The notes beneath the pieces were generated by a model that had not been told where the DNA came from, did no database searches, and worked only from the letters and a program-made list of their open reading frames with translations. A stretch of 64,000 nucleotides of DNA from SAR92 bacterium BACL16 MAG-120619-bin48 (GTDB taxonomy: Bacteria > Pseudomonadota > Gammaproteobacteria > Pseudomonadales > Porticoccaceae), in the NCBI GenBank assembly GCA_001438605.1, contig LIDE01000018.1:1-64000 (forward strand), in the 5' to 3' direction. Of the stretch, positions 1 to 9,397 are shown in pieces. A program made the position numbers and the translations under genes. The first letter of the stretch is position 1; each line of letters begins with the position of its first letter.

Positions 1-101
1 CCGAAGACTGCTCCGTCTGTTGCCGCCCTATCCTCATACAGACCCAGATTGACGGCGAAGACATCAGCGTCCAAGTGACGCAAGAAGATCTCGGTTTTTA
101 G
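1..101 (+). CDS. CPXCG motif-containing cysteine-rich protein, C-terminal end (partial)
   Basis: Only the last 32 codons are in the window, read in the third frame and ending at TAG 99-101. The visible peptide begins EDCSVCCRPI and continues with a hydrophilic stretch that ends DLGF. The C-x-x-C-C-R-P-I block is the second half of the zinc-ribbon-like CPXCG family of very small proteins; the first cysteine pair would lie upstream, outside the window. The family has no established function that I know of. yaeQ follows on the same strand 69 bp later. The call rests on one short motif, so it is fairly but not fully secure. Confidence 0.7.
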   Translation, partial: EDCSVCCRPILIQTQIDGEDISVQVTQEDLGF

Positions 102-170
102 CCAGCACCCGCCGCCTCAACTACGCTACACTGTCGCGCTCAAAATCCACCTTAAATAGGGCACCCTGTC

Positions 171-710
171 ATGGCACTTAGCGCGCGCATCTGCAAAGCA
201 GACCTCAATGTCGTCGACATGGATCGCCACTACTACCAACAACACAGCCTCACCATCGCGCAACACCCCTCCGAAACAAACGAGCGCCTTATGCTGCGGC
301 TTTTGGCTTTCGCCCTGCACGCGAGCGATATGCTCAGCTTCTGTAAAGGCATTAGCACCGAAGACGAACCCGATCTTTGGCAAAAAAGCCTGAGCGACGA
401 AATAGAACTGTGGATTGAACTCGGCCTGCCCAGCGAAAAACGCCTCAAGAAAGCCTGCGGCCGCGCCAAAAAAGTTATTGTCTACACCTACGGCACCGGC
501 TCCGCCGACCAATGGTGGAAACAGATGCAAAGCCAAGTCGAGCGCTTCGACAACCTCTGCATCAAACACATTGACCACACCACCAGCCAAGTACTTGCCG
601 CCGCGCTCGGTCGCACCATGGATATCCAAGTCAGTATTCAGGACGAAGAAGTCACCTGGAATTGCGCTGAGCAAACCCTTAGTTTTGTGCCTGCGCTGCT
701 CTATATTTAA
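171..710 (+). CDS. yaeQ: YaeQ family protein
   Basis: A 179-residue cytoplasmic protein, the usual length of the YaeQ family. The N-terminus (KADLNVVDMDRHYY, then HPSETNERLMLRLLAFALHA) is the family signature, and the C-terminus ends in the typical short hydrophobic tail. YaeQ proteins have a compact fold related to PD-(D/E)XK nucleases, but no enzymatic role is settled; the E. coli protein was once linked to suppression of rfaH defects. The ATG at 171 has only a weak upstream purine tract. It lies between the CPXCG gene and rbgA on the same strand. Identification is strong, function is not. Confidence 0.92.
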   Translation: MALSARICKADLNVVDMDRHYYQQHSLTIAQHPSETNERLMLRLLAFALHASDMLSFCKGISTEDEPDLWQKSLSDEIELWIELGLPSEKRLKKACGRAKKVIVYTYGTGSADQWWKQMQSQVERFDNLCIKHIDHTTSQVLAAALGRTMDIQVSIQDEEVTWNCAEQTLSFVPALLYI

Positions 711-785
711 CCCCACTGAATACAGGCACAGGTTTGCAGGTATACTACTGCCACATTTTTGATTGCCCGAATAAAGAGTCGCGAC

Positions 786-1724
786 ATGTCCCTAAATTGG
801 TATCCAGGCCATATGCACAAGGCCAGCAAAGAGATGATCGAAGTCTTGCCGATGGTCAATTTGGTGGTTGAGGTTCTCGATGCGCGTATTCCATTCAGCA
901 GCTCAAATCCGTTTATTCAAAATTTATGCACCGATAAGCCGCGCATTAAAATTCTTAACAAGTGTGATCTTGCCGATCCTGCTATAACCAAGATCTGGCA
1001 GGATTATTACGAGCAGCAGGACAATACCAAGACGATGGCTTTGGATTTGCAGCACTCCGATCCGAGCAAGCAGGTTATTGATCTCATCAATAACCTGGTG
1101 CCGCAAAAAGAGGGGCGCAACACACTGGTCATGGTGACGGGTATTCCCAATGTGGGTAAATCTTCACTGATCAATAGCTTGGCGGGACGGCACATTGCCA
1201 AGACCGGCAACGAACCGGCCATTACCAAGGGTCAACAGCGCATCAATCTGCGCAACGGTATTATGTTATTGGATACGCCGGGCATTCTGTGGCCAAAAAT
1301 TGAAAACCCTAACAGCAGCTATCGACTCGGCACGACCGGGGCGATCAAAAATACCGCCGTTTCCTATGAGGACATTGCCTACTTCGCGGCTGATTTTTTG
1401 CTGCAGCAATACCCTGACTTGCTGCGTGAGCGCTTTAATGTCAGTCAGCTGCCGACTACAGAAATAGAATTGCTGGAGATTATTGGCGCTCAGCGCGGCT
1501 GTCTACGCAGTGGAGGGCAGGTTGATTTAGAGCGCGTCTCGACCATCTTTATCAATGAGCTGCGAGCCGGCACTCTGGGTACGATTAGCTTTGAAACTCC
1601 CGAGGTGATTGACACTGAACTGCAGCACGTTGAAGTGTTAAAAGCGGAGAAGGCTGAGCGGGAAAAAGCGCGGTTGGAAAAAGCGGCTGCCCGTCGCAAG
1701 AAGGCCAAGGCCAACCGCAAGTAG
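786..1724 (+). CDS. rbgA: Ribosome biogenesis GTPase YlqF/RbgA
   Basis: A 312-residue circularly permuted GTPase involved in late assembly of the large ribosomal subunit. The G motifs appear in permuted order: NKCD (G4) near residues 58-61, the P-loop GIPNVGKS near 119-126, and DTPG (G3) near 163-166. The N-terminal NWYPGHMHKA block is typical of YlqF. The C-terminus is a lysine/arginine/alanine-rich helix (about residues 275-312), as expected for an RNA-binding tail. I chose ATG 786 because the conserved N-terminus starts there; an in-frame TTG at 759 would add nine unconserved residues. It converges on the baiN-type gene with 10 bp between stop codons. Confidence 0.93.
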   Translation: MSLNWYPGHMHKASKEMIEVLPMVNLVVEVLDARIPFSSSNPFIQNLCTDKPRIKILNKCDLADPAITKIWQDYYEQQDNTKTMALDLQHSDPSKQVIDLINNLVPQKEGRNTLVMVTGIPNVGKSSLINSLAGRHIAKTGNEPAITKGQQRINLRNGIMLLDTPGILWPKIENPNSSYRLGTTGAIKNTAVSYEDIAYFAADFLLQQYPDLLRERFNVSQLPTTEIELLEIIGAQRGCLRSGGQVDLERVSTIFINELRAGTLGTISFETPEVIDTELQHVEVLKAEKAEREKARLEKAAARRKKAKANRK

Positions 1725-1734
1725 CTTTGGGCGT

Positions 1735-2934
1735 TTAGACAAACTGCCCAGCGGCATAGCCCGACGCCCACGCCCACTGAAAGTTGTAGCCGCCGAGATG
1801 ACCGGTAACATCCATTACCTCTCCCACAAAAAACAGCCCTGGCTGGGTTTTGCATTCCATTGTTTTTGACGACAAATGATCAGTGTCTACCCCGCACAAC
1901 GTGACTTCAGCGGTGCGATAACCCTCCGTTCCCGACGGTTTTAACTGCCACGCCGACAAGTGCTGCGCCACTAACATCAGTGTCGCATCGGGTATTTCTG
2001 CCATCGGTGTATCGGCATAGGCAGGCCAAAAGAGCGGCTGCAGCGCCAGCACCAGACTTTTCGGTAAATGCTGTGCCAGCAGGTTGCGCAACAGGCTTTT
2101 CGCGCTGGTCTTTTTGTACTCCAGCAATAGATGCTCTGAATCGAGGTCGGGCAGTAAATTAACCTGAATACTCTGGCCGGGCTTCCAGTAACTTGACAGC
2201 TGCAGGGCTGCAGGGCCGCTGATACCGCGGTGGGTAAACAATAAATTTTCGCGAAAACTCACGCCATTGACCGACATATCCACGTCCACGGCCAACCCTG
2301 AAAGTGACTCGGCGATCTGTTTGATGTGGTCACTGAACGTGAACGGCACGAGTCCTGCACTGCGCGGCAAGAGCGTTAGGCCGAACTGCTCGGCTAGCTG
2401 GTAGCCATAGCCAGTCGCACCCATCGTGGGAATCGAAAGCCCGCCCGTGGCGACAACAAGGGAGTCGCATTGATAATCGCCAAGATCGGTATGCAGGTTA
2501 AAGCCGCCGGCATCGCGGGTGACAACCGTTTCAATGGTGCAATTAGTTTTGATGGTGACCTTTGCCTGCTGACACTCATCGAGAAGCATGGCGAGAATAT
2601 CTTTCGCCGAGTCGTCGCAGAACAGTTCACCGTGCTTGCGTTCATGATAGGCGATGCCGTGACGTTCGACGAGATCGATAAATTGCCACTGGTTGTAGCG
2701 GTTGAGTGCTGAAATACAAAAATGCGGGTTATTGCAGAGGTAATTTTCTGGCGTGATATCGAGGTTAGTAAAATTGCAGCGGCCACCCCCAGACATCAGA
2801 ATTTTTTTGCCTACTTTGTTGCTGCTGTCGAGCACCAACACCGACCGACCCCGCTGACCGGCGGTAAATGCACAAAACAGGCCAGCGGCACCGCCGCCAA
2901 TCACAATAACATCAACAGATTTTACGTTTTTCAC
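1735..2934 (-). CDS. BaiN/HI0933 family NAD(P)/FAD-dependent oxidoreductase
   Basis: A 399-residue flavoprotein. It opens with a Rossmann dinucleotide motif (VIVIGGGAAGL, about residues 9-19), then the family-specific GKKILMSGGGRCNFTN block near residue 42, and ends with a second FAD-contacting GGYNFQWAWASG stretch. The family includes HI0933/YhiN and clostridial BaiN, a bile-acid pathway reductase; in most bacteria the substrate is unknown. The start is a GTG whose last bases overlap the TGA of the DUF1415 gene upstream (GTGA at 2934-2931 on the minus strand), so the two are translationally coupled. Identity of the family is firm, substrate unknown. Confidence 0.9.
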   Translation of the reverse strand: MKNVKSVDVIVIGGGAAGLFCAFTAGQRGRSVLVLDSSNKVGKKILMSGGGRCNFTNLDITPENYLCNNPHFCISALNRYNQWQFIDLVERHGIAYHERKHGELFCDDSAKDILAMLLDECQQAKVTIKTNCTIETVVTRDAGGFNLHTDLGDYQCDSLVVATGGLSIPTMGATGYGYQLAEQFGLTLLPRSAGLVPFTFSDHIKQIAESLSGLAVDVDMSVNGVSFRENLLFTHRGISGPAALQLSSYWKPGQSIQVNLLPDLDSEHLLLEYKKTSAKSLLRNLLAQHLPKSLVLALQPLFWPAYADTPMAEIPDATLMLVAQHLSAWQLKPSGTEGYRTAEVTLCGVDTDHLSSKTMECKTQPGLFFVGEVMDVTGHLGGYNFQWAWASGYAAGQFV

Positions 2935-3497
2935 CGACAGTTCTCGGGCTCGGCACTGCGCAGATTTTTCCAGCGCCGCTCAATTTCGGCGCGGCCAATA
3001 GCTTCCAGAGTGCTGATATTGCGCTGCGGGATAGTCTCCGGCTGCGGAAAATGATCGAGCGCGTCGCTGACCATCGCCTCCCGCAGGAAATGGATAACAG
3101 GATAGGGTGAACGATTGCTGAAATGGCTGGCGCTGTCTGCCGCCTCACCGTCGAACAAGTAGCGCGGATGAAAGCTGGCTAACTGAATTGTCCCGTCGAG
3201 ACCGAGCTCTTCCAGCAGGTCTTCGGCGAGCTGCAAGAAATCTAAGTAGTCGTCAAAATCCTCAAGCGCATTGGGCATCACCAGCAGCGACGTGGCAATT
3301 TCGCCCTCAGTGCTCCCCTGAATGACATCTAACTCGCGGAGAAACGTGTTGATCAACACTTGGCGGTCGTCTGACTCACTCACGGTAATACGCAACGTAT
3401 CACTGCCCACAAAAGGGCGGGCAAAGGGGCAGAGGTTTAAGCCGACAATAAACTGCTGTAACCATGCGCGAGTATGCTGTTCTGCGGTGGTAATCAT
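2931..3497 (-). CDS. DUF1415 domain-containing protein
   Basis: A 188-residue cytoplasmic protein. The GLNLCPFARP motif about 20 residues in, followed by a regular alpha/beta pattern (LLVMPNALEDFDDYLDFLQLAEDLL, LASFHPRYLF, SPYPVIHFLREA), is the hallmark of DUF1415, a family of unknown function widespread in proteobacteria. ATG at 3497. Its stop overlaps the GTG start of the downstream flavoprotein gene, so the two form a tight operon; this is the only functional hint. Confidence 0.88.
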   Translation of the reverse strand: MITTAEQHTRAWLQQFIVGLNLCPFARPFVGSDTLRITVSESDDRQVLINTFLRELDVIQGSTEGEIATSLLVMPNALEDFDDYLDFLQLAEDLLEELGLDGTIQLASFHPRYLFDGEAADSASHFSNRSPYPVIHFLREAMVSDALDHFPQPETIPQRNISTLEAIGRAEIERRWKNLRSAEPENCR

Positions 3498-3689
3498 AAA
3501 TAGGTCTGGGCGGGATAGTCAGCGCGCAGGATAACCAGCTCGACCGGCAACGTCCAGCAGACGATTGGGGCTTGCTCAGCCAATGATCTGCAAATCCAAC
3601 CCATAAAACTTTGCTCGAAGGGTAAATCACGCTTTGAGTTTGCGCTCACCGAGGTTACCCTAGGACAAATTCAATATCGAAGCCCCCCT

Positions 3690-4946
3690 ATGCCTGTAAG
3701 AACTGTTATGCGCCTCTGGCCACTTTTTGCCGGTCTCGCCTTGATTGGCCTGGCTATTGGCGTACAGGGCAGCCTTCTCGGTATTCGAGCTGAACTCGAA
3801 GAATTTAATGATTACTTAATTGGCCTGTTGATGTCCTGCTATTACGCGGGTTTTCTGGCGGGATCGCGGCTTGCGCCAGGCATGATTGAGCGGGTTGGTC
3901 ATATTCGTATCTTTGCGGCACTGTCAGCTGTCGCCTCGGTCACTATTTTAATTCACTCGCTGTATGTCGAGCCTTGGGCGTGGGCGCTGATGCGCTTGTT
4001 CACCGGCTTTGCCTTTTCAACGATTTATGTCGTCTCTGAAAGTTGGCTGAGCCAAGCCTCCACCAATGAAAATCGCGGCCAAATATTGGCGATTTACACA
4101 GCCATTCTGCTCGCCGGCATCTGCGCGGGTCAGTTTATGTTGAAACTGGCCGATCCTATGGATTTCACCCTATTTATTCTTATCTCGGTGATGGTCAGCG
4201 TCGCTGCGGTACCGGTTCTGCTCTCTGTCATTACGACGCCGCCAGCAGAGACCACCGAGAGTGTGAGTATCCGCCATCTTTGGCACCGCGCACCGATGGG
4301 CGTGATCGGTATTGTTTTGTCGCAGTGGGTATCGAGCATCGTCTTTACCCTTGGCGCCGTGTACGCCACAAAGATCGGTTTCACGTTCCCTGAAGTAGCC
4401 AATTTTATGGGCTGCATGATGGCCGGCGGCATGATTTTCCCTTATTCCCTCGGAAAGCTCTCCGACACCATGGATCGTCGCTGGGTTATCGGATTTTCCA
4501 GTCTGGCTGCCATGGCGGTCGCGGTCGTGATTAGCTTTGAAACGGTCGCCTCGGCAAAACTGTATGTGCTTATTTTTCTGTTTGGTGGCTTTTCCCTGTC
4601 ACTTTACTCTCTGGTTGTCGCACTCACCAATGACCACCTTCGACCGAGGGAAATTGTGCCCGCCAGCGGGACCATTATTTTATTGGCTGGGCTAACATCG
4701 ATCAGCGGCCCAATTACCGGTGTTTTTTGGCTGCACACCTTTGGCTTACAATCGTTCTTTTTGCTGCTGGCGCTATCGCTACTGTTGCTTGCCATCATCA
4801 GTATTTGGCGGGTATTGACAGTTCCTGCACTGCCGAAAAAATACAAAGTTCAAAGTACATTGCAAGCGGCCACCGTACCGGTGGGTATCGTGCTGCATGC
4901 CGAGGGAGACACGGTGCAGAAAACCACAGAGCCTGACTCGAAATAA
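3690..4946 (+). CDS. MFS transporter, YcaD-like
   Basis: A 418-residue polytopic inner-membrane protein with about 12 hydrophobic helices. Helix 1 (LWPLFAGLALIGLAIGVQGSLLGI) and the MSCYYAGFLAGSR loop resemble the YcaD branch of the major facilitator superfamily. A central polar loop (about residues 185-205) separates the two six-helix halves. The C-terminal 40 residues are hydrophilic and cytoplasmic. No substrate is assigned for this branch. The preceding 192 bp separate it from the divergent DUF1415 gene and should contain both promoters, although no strong consensus stands out. Confidence 0.85.
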   Translation: MPVRTVMRLWPLFAGLALIGLAIGVQGSLLGIRAELEEFNDYLIGLLMSCYYAGFLAGSRLAPGMIERVGHIRIFAALSAVASVTILIHSLYVEPWAWALMRLFTGFAFSTIYVVSESWLSQASTNENRGQILAIYTAILLAGICAGQFMLKLADPMDFTLFILISVMVSVAAVPVLLSVITTPPAETTESVSIRHLWHRAPMGVIGIVLSQWVSSIVFTLGAVYATKIGFTFPEVANFMGCMMAGGMIFPYSLGKLSDTMDRRWVIGFSSLAAMAVAVVISFETVASAKLYVLIFLFGGFSLSLYSLVVALTNDHLRPREIVPASGTIILLAGLTSISGPITGVFWLHTFGLQSFFLLLALSLLLLAIISIWRVLTVPALPKKYKVQSTLQAATVPVGIVLHAEGDTVQKTTEPDSK

Positions 4947-5059
4947 CCAAAAAAAGACAGCTAGAAAAATAATACTGCGGTACAGCAACGTTTGACCCGT
5001 TACAGAACAACGCTGCGTACAATCGGCCAATAATAAAAATAATCAGGGGAATCACTCGC

Positions 5060-7183
5060 ATGTTCAGAAACCGTATCGCATACCAAACACTCAGTCTGCT
5101 TGTCGCTGTAACACTTGTCAGCGGTTGCGGTGAAACAATAAACACCGCTGACTATGCCGCGCTGGGCGACAAATACAGCGTGGTGATTGAACGAGATAAC
5201 CGAGGCGTCCCGCACGTTATCGGTGAGCGCGATGTCGATGCCGCCTTTGGTTTTGCCTATGCTCAGGCGGAAGACAACTGGACACTGGTCTACGACAGTA
5301 TTGCCTTTTACCGTGGCAACGCGGCAAAAACCAAGGGACAAGACTCTGCGCCAACGGATTTTTTAGTCCAATGGCTCGGTATTTGGGACGACATTGACGC
5401 CCACTATGAGACAGAATTGTCGCCCGATATGCGCGCTTACATCGAGGCCTATGCCGACGGTTTAAACTACTATGCGGCAAAAAATCCCCAGCGCGCCGGA
5501 CAGGCTGAATTGCCCGTGACCGGCAAAGACATTGTTGCGGGCTATATGTTCCGCCATATTTTATTTTATGGTTTCGATGCGGTGCTCACTGAAATCATGA
5601 GCAGCGAGCGCCAGCGGCCCATCAGTCAGGCGCAGGGTGTCTCCATGAATAATCTGCCCATTGGCTCCAATGCCATTGCCGTGGCGCCCAGCAACAGCAC
5701 CGACGGCGCGACCCGCTTGGCCATTAACTCACACCAGCCCACCACCGGACCGGTGGCGTGGTACGAAGCGCATATTCAGAGCAATGAGGGACTCAACGTC
5801 ATGGGCGGTCTATTCCCCGGCAGCGCAACCATTGGTGTTGGCTTCAATGAAAACATCGCTTGGGGCGCAACCGTCAACAAGCCCGACCTTACCGATGTCT
5901 ATGTGCTCGATATAGATCCAGAAAATCCTCTGCGCTATCGCCTCGACGGCGAGTGGCACGATTTGGACGCGCGCGACATCACTATAGAGGTCAAACTCTT
6001 TGGCTTTTTACCCTGGAGCGTGACCAAGCAGGGGCTGCGCTCAGTTCACGGCCCCGTGCTGCAAACAGAGCATGGCACCTATGCTGTGCGCTATGCCGGC
6101 ATGGGAAAAATGCGCCAAGTCGAACAGTGGTTTGCCATGAACAAGGCGCAAAATCTTGAGGAGTGGCGCGACGCACTGCGCATTCATGCCTTCGCCAGCT
6201 TCAACCTGGTCTATGCCGATCGCGCAGGCAATATTATGTTTGTCCACAACTCCCTGACGCCTGAGCGCGCATCAGGATACGACTGGCAGCAGTATTTGCC
6301 GGGGGATGACAGCAGCCTTATCTGGCAAAACTATATGCCATTCGATCAACTGCCGCAGGTGATCAACCCTAAATCTGGCTTTGTCCACAGCGCCAACCAA
6401 AGTCCCTTTTTTGTGACAGCGCCTGAAGACAATCCAAAATTTAGTGACTATCGCATTGAAGACGGCTTCCCCACCCGCATGACAAATCGTGCAGTGCGCG
6501 GACTAGAGATGTTTGCTGAACTCAGCCCTATTTCGGAAGAAGAATTTTCAGCCATCAAACACGATAAGAAATTCAGCCCGAACTCACGCGCCGTACATTA
6601 TTTGCAGGGCGCAATTGACCTCGCGCTAGATACGGACAAAGACCCCATCTATAGTAAAGCGCAGGAGCTACTGAGCGACTGGGATTTGGACACCACTATT
6701 GAAAACCGCGGCGCTGCACTGGCAACCTGTGTGATTGGCGCAGAATGGCTAGCCGAACAAAAAGGTCAGCCAGTCCCTGATGTTGAAAAAACCTTTTTCG
6801 ACTGCACCGACAAACTGGTTAAAGCCACCGGCCGTATTGATCCTCTCTGGGGCGATGTCAATCGCCATGTCCGCGGCACGCTCAACCTACCTGTTGGTGG
6901 CGGCCCAGACACTTTGCGCGCCATTTATGCCCGAGGTTTGGAAGAAGATGGATTCCAGACCAATATTGCCGGTGACGGCCTTTATTACTTAGTCTCATGG
7001 GACAGTGAAGGGCAACAAAAGATACGCGGAGTGCATCAGTTTGGCGCGGCGACCCTCGACGAAAGCTCGCCGCATTACAGCGATCAAACCGCCGACTATG
7101 CCAACGAAGTGCTCCACGACCCACTGTACGACCCAGCGCTTCGTGCAGGCAATATCGAACGACGCTACAAACCCGGAGAGTAA
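5060..7183 (+). CDS. Penicillin acylase family protein (exported Ntn amidase), lipoprotein
   Basis: A 707-residue N-terminal-nucleophile hydrolase precursor. It begins with a lipoprotein signal ending in VSGC (Cys23), followed by an alpha chain, a spacer, and a beta chain starting at the GSNAIAV motif; Ser203 would be the nucleophile exposed by autoproteolysis. Conserved beta-chain segments follow (HQPTTGPVAWYEAHI, GFNENIAWGAT). Family members cleave amide-linked acyl groups, including penicillins and N-acyl-homoserine lactones (PvdQ/QuiP/AHL acylases); the sequence alone does not decide the substrate. The lipobox suggests an outer-membrane anchor rather than a free periplasmic enzyme. A pirin gene starts 5 bp after the stop. 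Confidence 0.9.
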   Translation: MFRNRIAYQTLSLLVAVTLVSGCGETINTADYAALGDKYSVVIERDNRGVPHVIGERDVDAAFGFAYAQAEDNWTLVYDSIAFYRGNAAKTKGQDSAPTDFLVQWLGIWDDIDAHYETELSPDMRAYIEAYADGLNYYAAKNPQRAGQAELPVTGKDIVAGYMFRHILFYGFDAVLTEIMSSERQRPISQAQGVSMNNLPIGSNAIAVAPSNSTDGATRLAINSHQPTTGPVAWYEAHIQSNEGLNVMGGLFPGSATIGVGFNENIAWGATVNKPDLTDVYVLDIDPENPLRYRLDGEWHDLDARDITIEVKLFGFLPWSVTKQGLRSVHGPVLQTEHGTYAVRYAGMGKMRQVEQWFAMNKAQNLEEWRDALRIHAFASFNLVYADRAGNIMFVHNSLTPERASGYDWQQYLPGDDSSLIWQNYMPFDQLPQVINPKSGFVHSANQSPFFVTAPEDNPKFSDYRIEDGFPTRMTNRAVRGLEMFAELSPISEEEFSAIKHDKKFSPNSRAVHYLQGAIDLALDTDKDPIYSKAQELLSDWDLDTTIENRGAALATCVIGAEWLAEQKGQPVPDVEKTFFDCTDKLVKATGRIDPLWGDVNRHVRGTLNLPVGGGPDTLRAIYARGLEEDGFQTNIAGDGLYYLVSWDSEGQQKIRGVHQFGAATLDESSPHYSDQTADYANEVLHDPLYDPALRAGNIERRYKPGE

Positions 7184-7188
7184 GTTTT

Positions 7189-8217
7189 ATGGGCGACGCC
7201 ATTCAGCAAATATTCCCCCTCGGCCTGCACTGGCCGACTGCGGATCCTTTTCTGTTTTGCGCGCACCATCGAGATCTCTACCCAAAAGGCAACTCAGCGT
7301 TTGGGCCTGACGCGCCCCTCAGTGGGCGCCAAATCGGCAGCGACTTCACCCTAAAAGACGGCTGGCGCATGTATCACGGTGATCGTGTTCCAGGCTTCCC
7401 GAGCCATCCCCATCGCGGCTTTGAAACCATTACCGCAGTGCAAGAAGGGTTTGTTGACCATGCCGACTCCATGCGCGCAGCGGGTCGCTACAGCGCTGGC
7501 GACACGCAATGGATGACCGCAGGCTCAGGTGTGCAGCACGCCGAAATGTTTCCTCTTCTAAACCGCGACAGCAACAATACCACCGAGCTTTTTCAAATTT
7601 GGCTGAACCTGCCGCGCAAATCAAAGATGGTTGAGCCCTTTTTTAAAATGTTTTGGCGTGAAACAACACCCACTGTAGACGTCCCCGACAGTCATGGGCG
7701 AGTGACCGCGGTGCGGATAATCGCAGGTCAATACAACGGTGTCGCAGCACTGACACCGCCGCCAAACTCGTGGGCCGCAGACGCCAACAATCACGTCTCA
7801 GTCTGGACTATCAAAGTGGCCGCCCATGGCCAGTGGCAACTGCCAGCCCACGTACCCGGCTTAAGCCGCACACTCTATTTCTACCGCGGAGAGTCACTGC
7901 AGCTGAACAGCCAACGTCTGAGCGCAAGTCAGGGCGTGGCGCTTGCATCGGACAGCGTCATCAGCGTGAAAAATGGTGCCGCCGATGCCTACCTGCTCCT
8001 CCTCGAAGGCCGCCCGATTGCCGAGCCAGTAGCGCAACATGGGCCCTTTGTGATGAACAGCCAAGAAGAATTGCACGCCACATTTAATGACTATCGGCGC
8101 ACTCAATTTGGCGGTTGGTCCTGGCCCGCTCAAGATCAGGTGCACGGCGGCGACAAAATCCGCTTTGCCCGCCACGCCGATGGCCGCGAAGAATTTCCCG
8201 ACAGCGCTCACTCTTAA
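7189..8217 (+). CDS. Pirin family protein
   Basis: A 342-residue bicupin. The N-terminal cupin holds the metal-site residues in SHPHRGFET (His73, His75) and in QHAEM (His117, Glu119), matching the His/His/His/Glu iron site of human pirin and E. coli YhhW. At 342 residues it is longer than the roughly 230-290 of many bacterial pirins, with an extended C-terminal cupin. Pirins have been reported as quercetinases or redox-sensing regulators; neither role can be chosen here. The start lies 5 bp after the acylase stop, implying co-transcription, and an Old Yellow Enzyme gene follows after 31 bp. Confidence 0.88.
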   Translation: MGDAIQQIFPLGLHWPTADPFLFCAHHRDLYPKGNSAFGPDAPLSGRQIGSDFTLKDGWRMYHGDRVPGFPSHPHRGFETITAVQEGFVDHADSMRAAGRYSAGDTQWMTAGSGVQHAEMFPLLNRDSNNTTELFQIWLNLPRKSKMVEPFFKMFWRETTPTVDVPDSHGRVTAVRIIAGQYNGVAALTPPPNSWAADANNHVSVWTIKVAAHGQWQLPAHVPGLSRTLYFYRGESLQLNSQRLSASQGVALASDSVISVKNGAADAYLLLLEGRPIAEPVAQHGPFVMNSQEELHATFNDYRRTQFGGWSWPAQDQVHGGDKIRFARHADGREEFPDSAHS

Positions 8218-8248
8218 CGCCACTATTTCCTCACTAAGAAGCCCTTCT

Positions 8249-9325
8249 ATGACTGATATCTACCAACCGCTGCGCCTTAATTGCGGTGCAGAACTCAAAA
8301 ATCGCTTTGTTTTGGCACCTTTAACTAACCTGCAGAGCAACACCGACGGCACCCTCTCCGACGACGAATACCGTTGGTTGACCCTGCGCGCCAAAGGCGG
8401 ATTTTCCCTCACTATGACCTGCGCAGCCCATGTGCAGCAGTGCGGCCAAGGCTTTCCGCGACAGCTGGGTATTTTCTCAGACAGCCATCTCGAGGGCCTG
8501 ACCCGTCTGGCAAGCGGCATTAAACAGCACAACAGCCTCGCGCTGGTGCAACTTCACCATGCCGGTATGCGCTCACCAGCTGACCTCATTGGCACTCGCC
8601 CCGTGTGCCCGTCAGACCATGCAGAGACCAACGCTGTTGGCCTCACGCTCGAGGAAGTGGAACAGGTTAAAGAAGACTTTATTGTGGCCGCCCAGCGCGC
8701 GGAAAACGCGGGTTTTGATGGCGTTGAAATTCACGGCGCCCACGGCTATCTGCTCGGTCAATTTTTAAGTGCCACTGTAAATCAACGTAACGACCAATAC
8801 GGCGGCTCGCTCGACAATCGCGGGCGCATTGTGCGCGATATTATTGATGGCGTTCGCGCGCGCTGCGGCGCGGACTTTATTGTGGGACTGCGTCTGTCAC
8901 CTGAGCGCTTCGATCTACAACTAGCTGATATGCGTGACTTCGCCCAGCAGGTGCTCAACGAGGGCAAGATCGATTTTCTCGATATGTCGCTTTGGGATAT
9001 CTTCAAAGAGCCCGAAGAAGAACAGCACAAAGGGCGCACACTCTTGTCCTACTTCACCGAGCTAAATCGAGGCTCTGTCGCGCTCGGCGTCGCAGGGAAA
9101 CTGCGCACGCCGGACGATATCAACCGCGCGATGGCGATGGATATCGACTTTGTTCTGCTCGGACGCGCCGCCATTTTGCATCACGGCTACCCGCAAAAAA
9201 TGCAGGCTGACCCCAACTTCGTTCCTGTCGCCAACCCTGTTACTTCGAAGTATTTACGCAGCGAGGGTTTAGGTGAAAAATTTATCGCCTACATGGCCTC
9301 TTGGGCGGGGTTTGTGCAAGATTAA
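8249..9325 (+). CDS. NADH:flavin oxidoreductase, Old Yellow Enzyme family
   Basis: A 358-residue TIM-barrel FMN enzyme. Diagnostic blocks are NRFVLAPLTN near residue 20, VQLHHAGMRSP in the middle strand, and the HGAHGYLLGQFLS segment followed by NQRNDQYGGSLDNR, the classic OYE phosphate-binding and substrate region. The family reduces activated alkenes such as enones with NAD(P)H. The ATG at 8249 starts exactly at the conserved domain; an upstream in-frame ATG inside the pirin gene would add 54 unrelated residues and is rejected. Same-strand position after the acylase and pirin genes suggests one operon of about 4.3 kb. Confidence 0.9.
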   Translation: MTDIYQPLRLNCGAELKNRFVLAPLTNLQSNTDGTLSDDEYRWLTLRAKGGFSLTMTCAAHVQQCGQGFPRQLGIFSDSHLEGLTRLASGIKQHNSLALVQLHHAGMRSPADLIGTRPVCPSDHAETNAVGLTLEEVEQVKEDFIVAAQRAENAGFDGVEIHGAHGYLLGQFLSATVNQRNDQYGGSLDNRGRIVRDIIDGVRARCGADFIVGLRLSPERFDLQLADMRDFAQQVLNEGKIDFLDMSLWDIFKEPEEEQHKGRTLLSYFTELNRGSVALGVAGKLRTPDDINRAMAMDIDFVLLGRAAILHHGYPQKMQADPNFVPVANPVTSKYLRSEGLGEKFIAYMASWAGFVQD

Positions 9326-9397
9326 AATGGCTGCGTGTTTTGGATTATTGTTCGTCTAAGAACAACGCCCCTTAAAATTATAACGATAAGGTTTACT

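Noticed and set aside
126-716. A 196-codon minus-strand frame antisense to yaeQ
   Set aside because: It is a shadow of the well-identified plus-strand gene; no family resemblance and no ribosome site.
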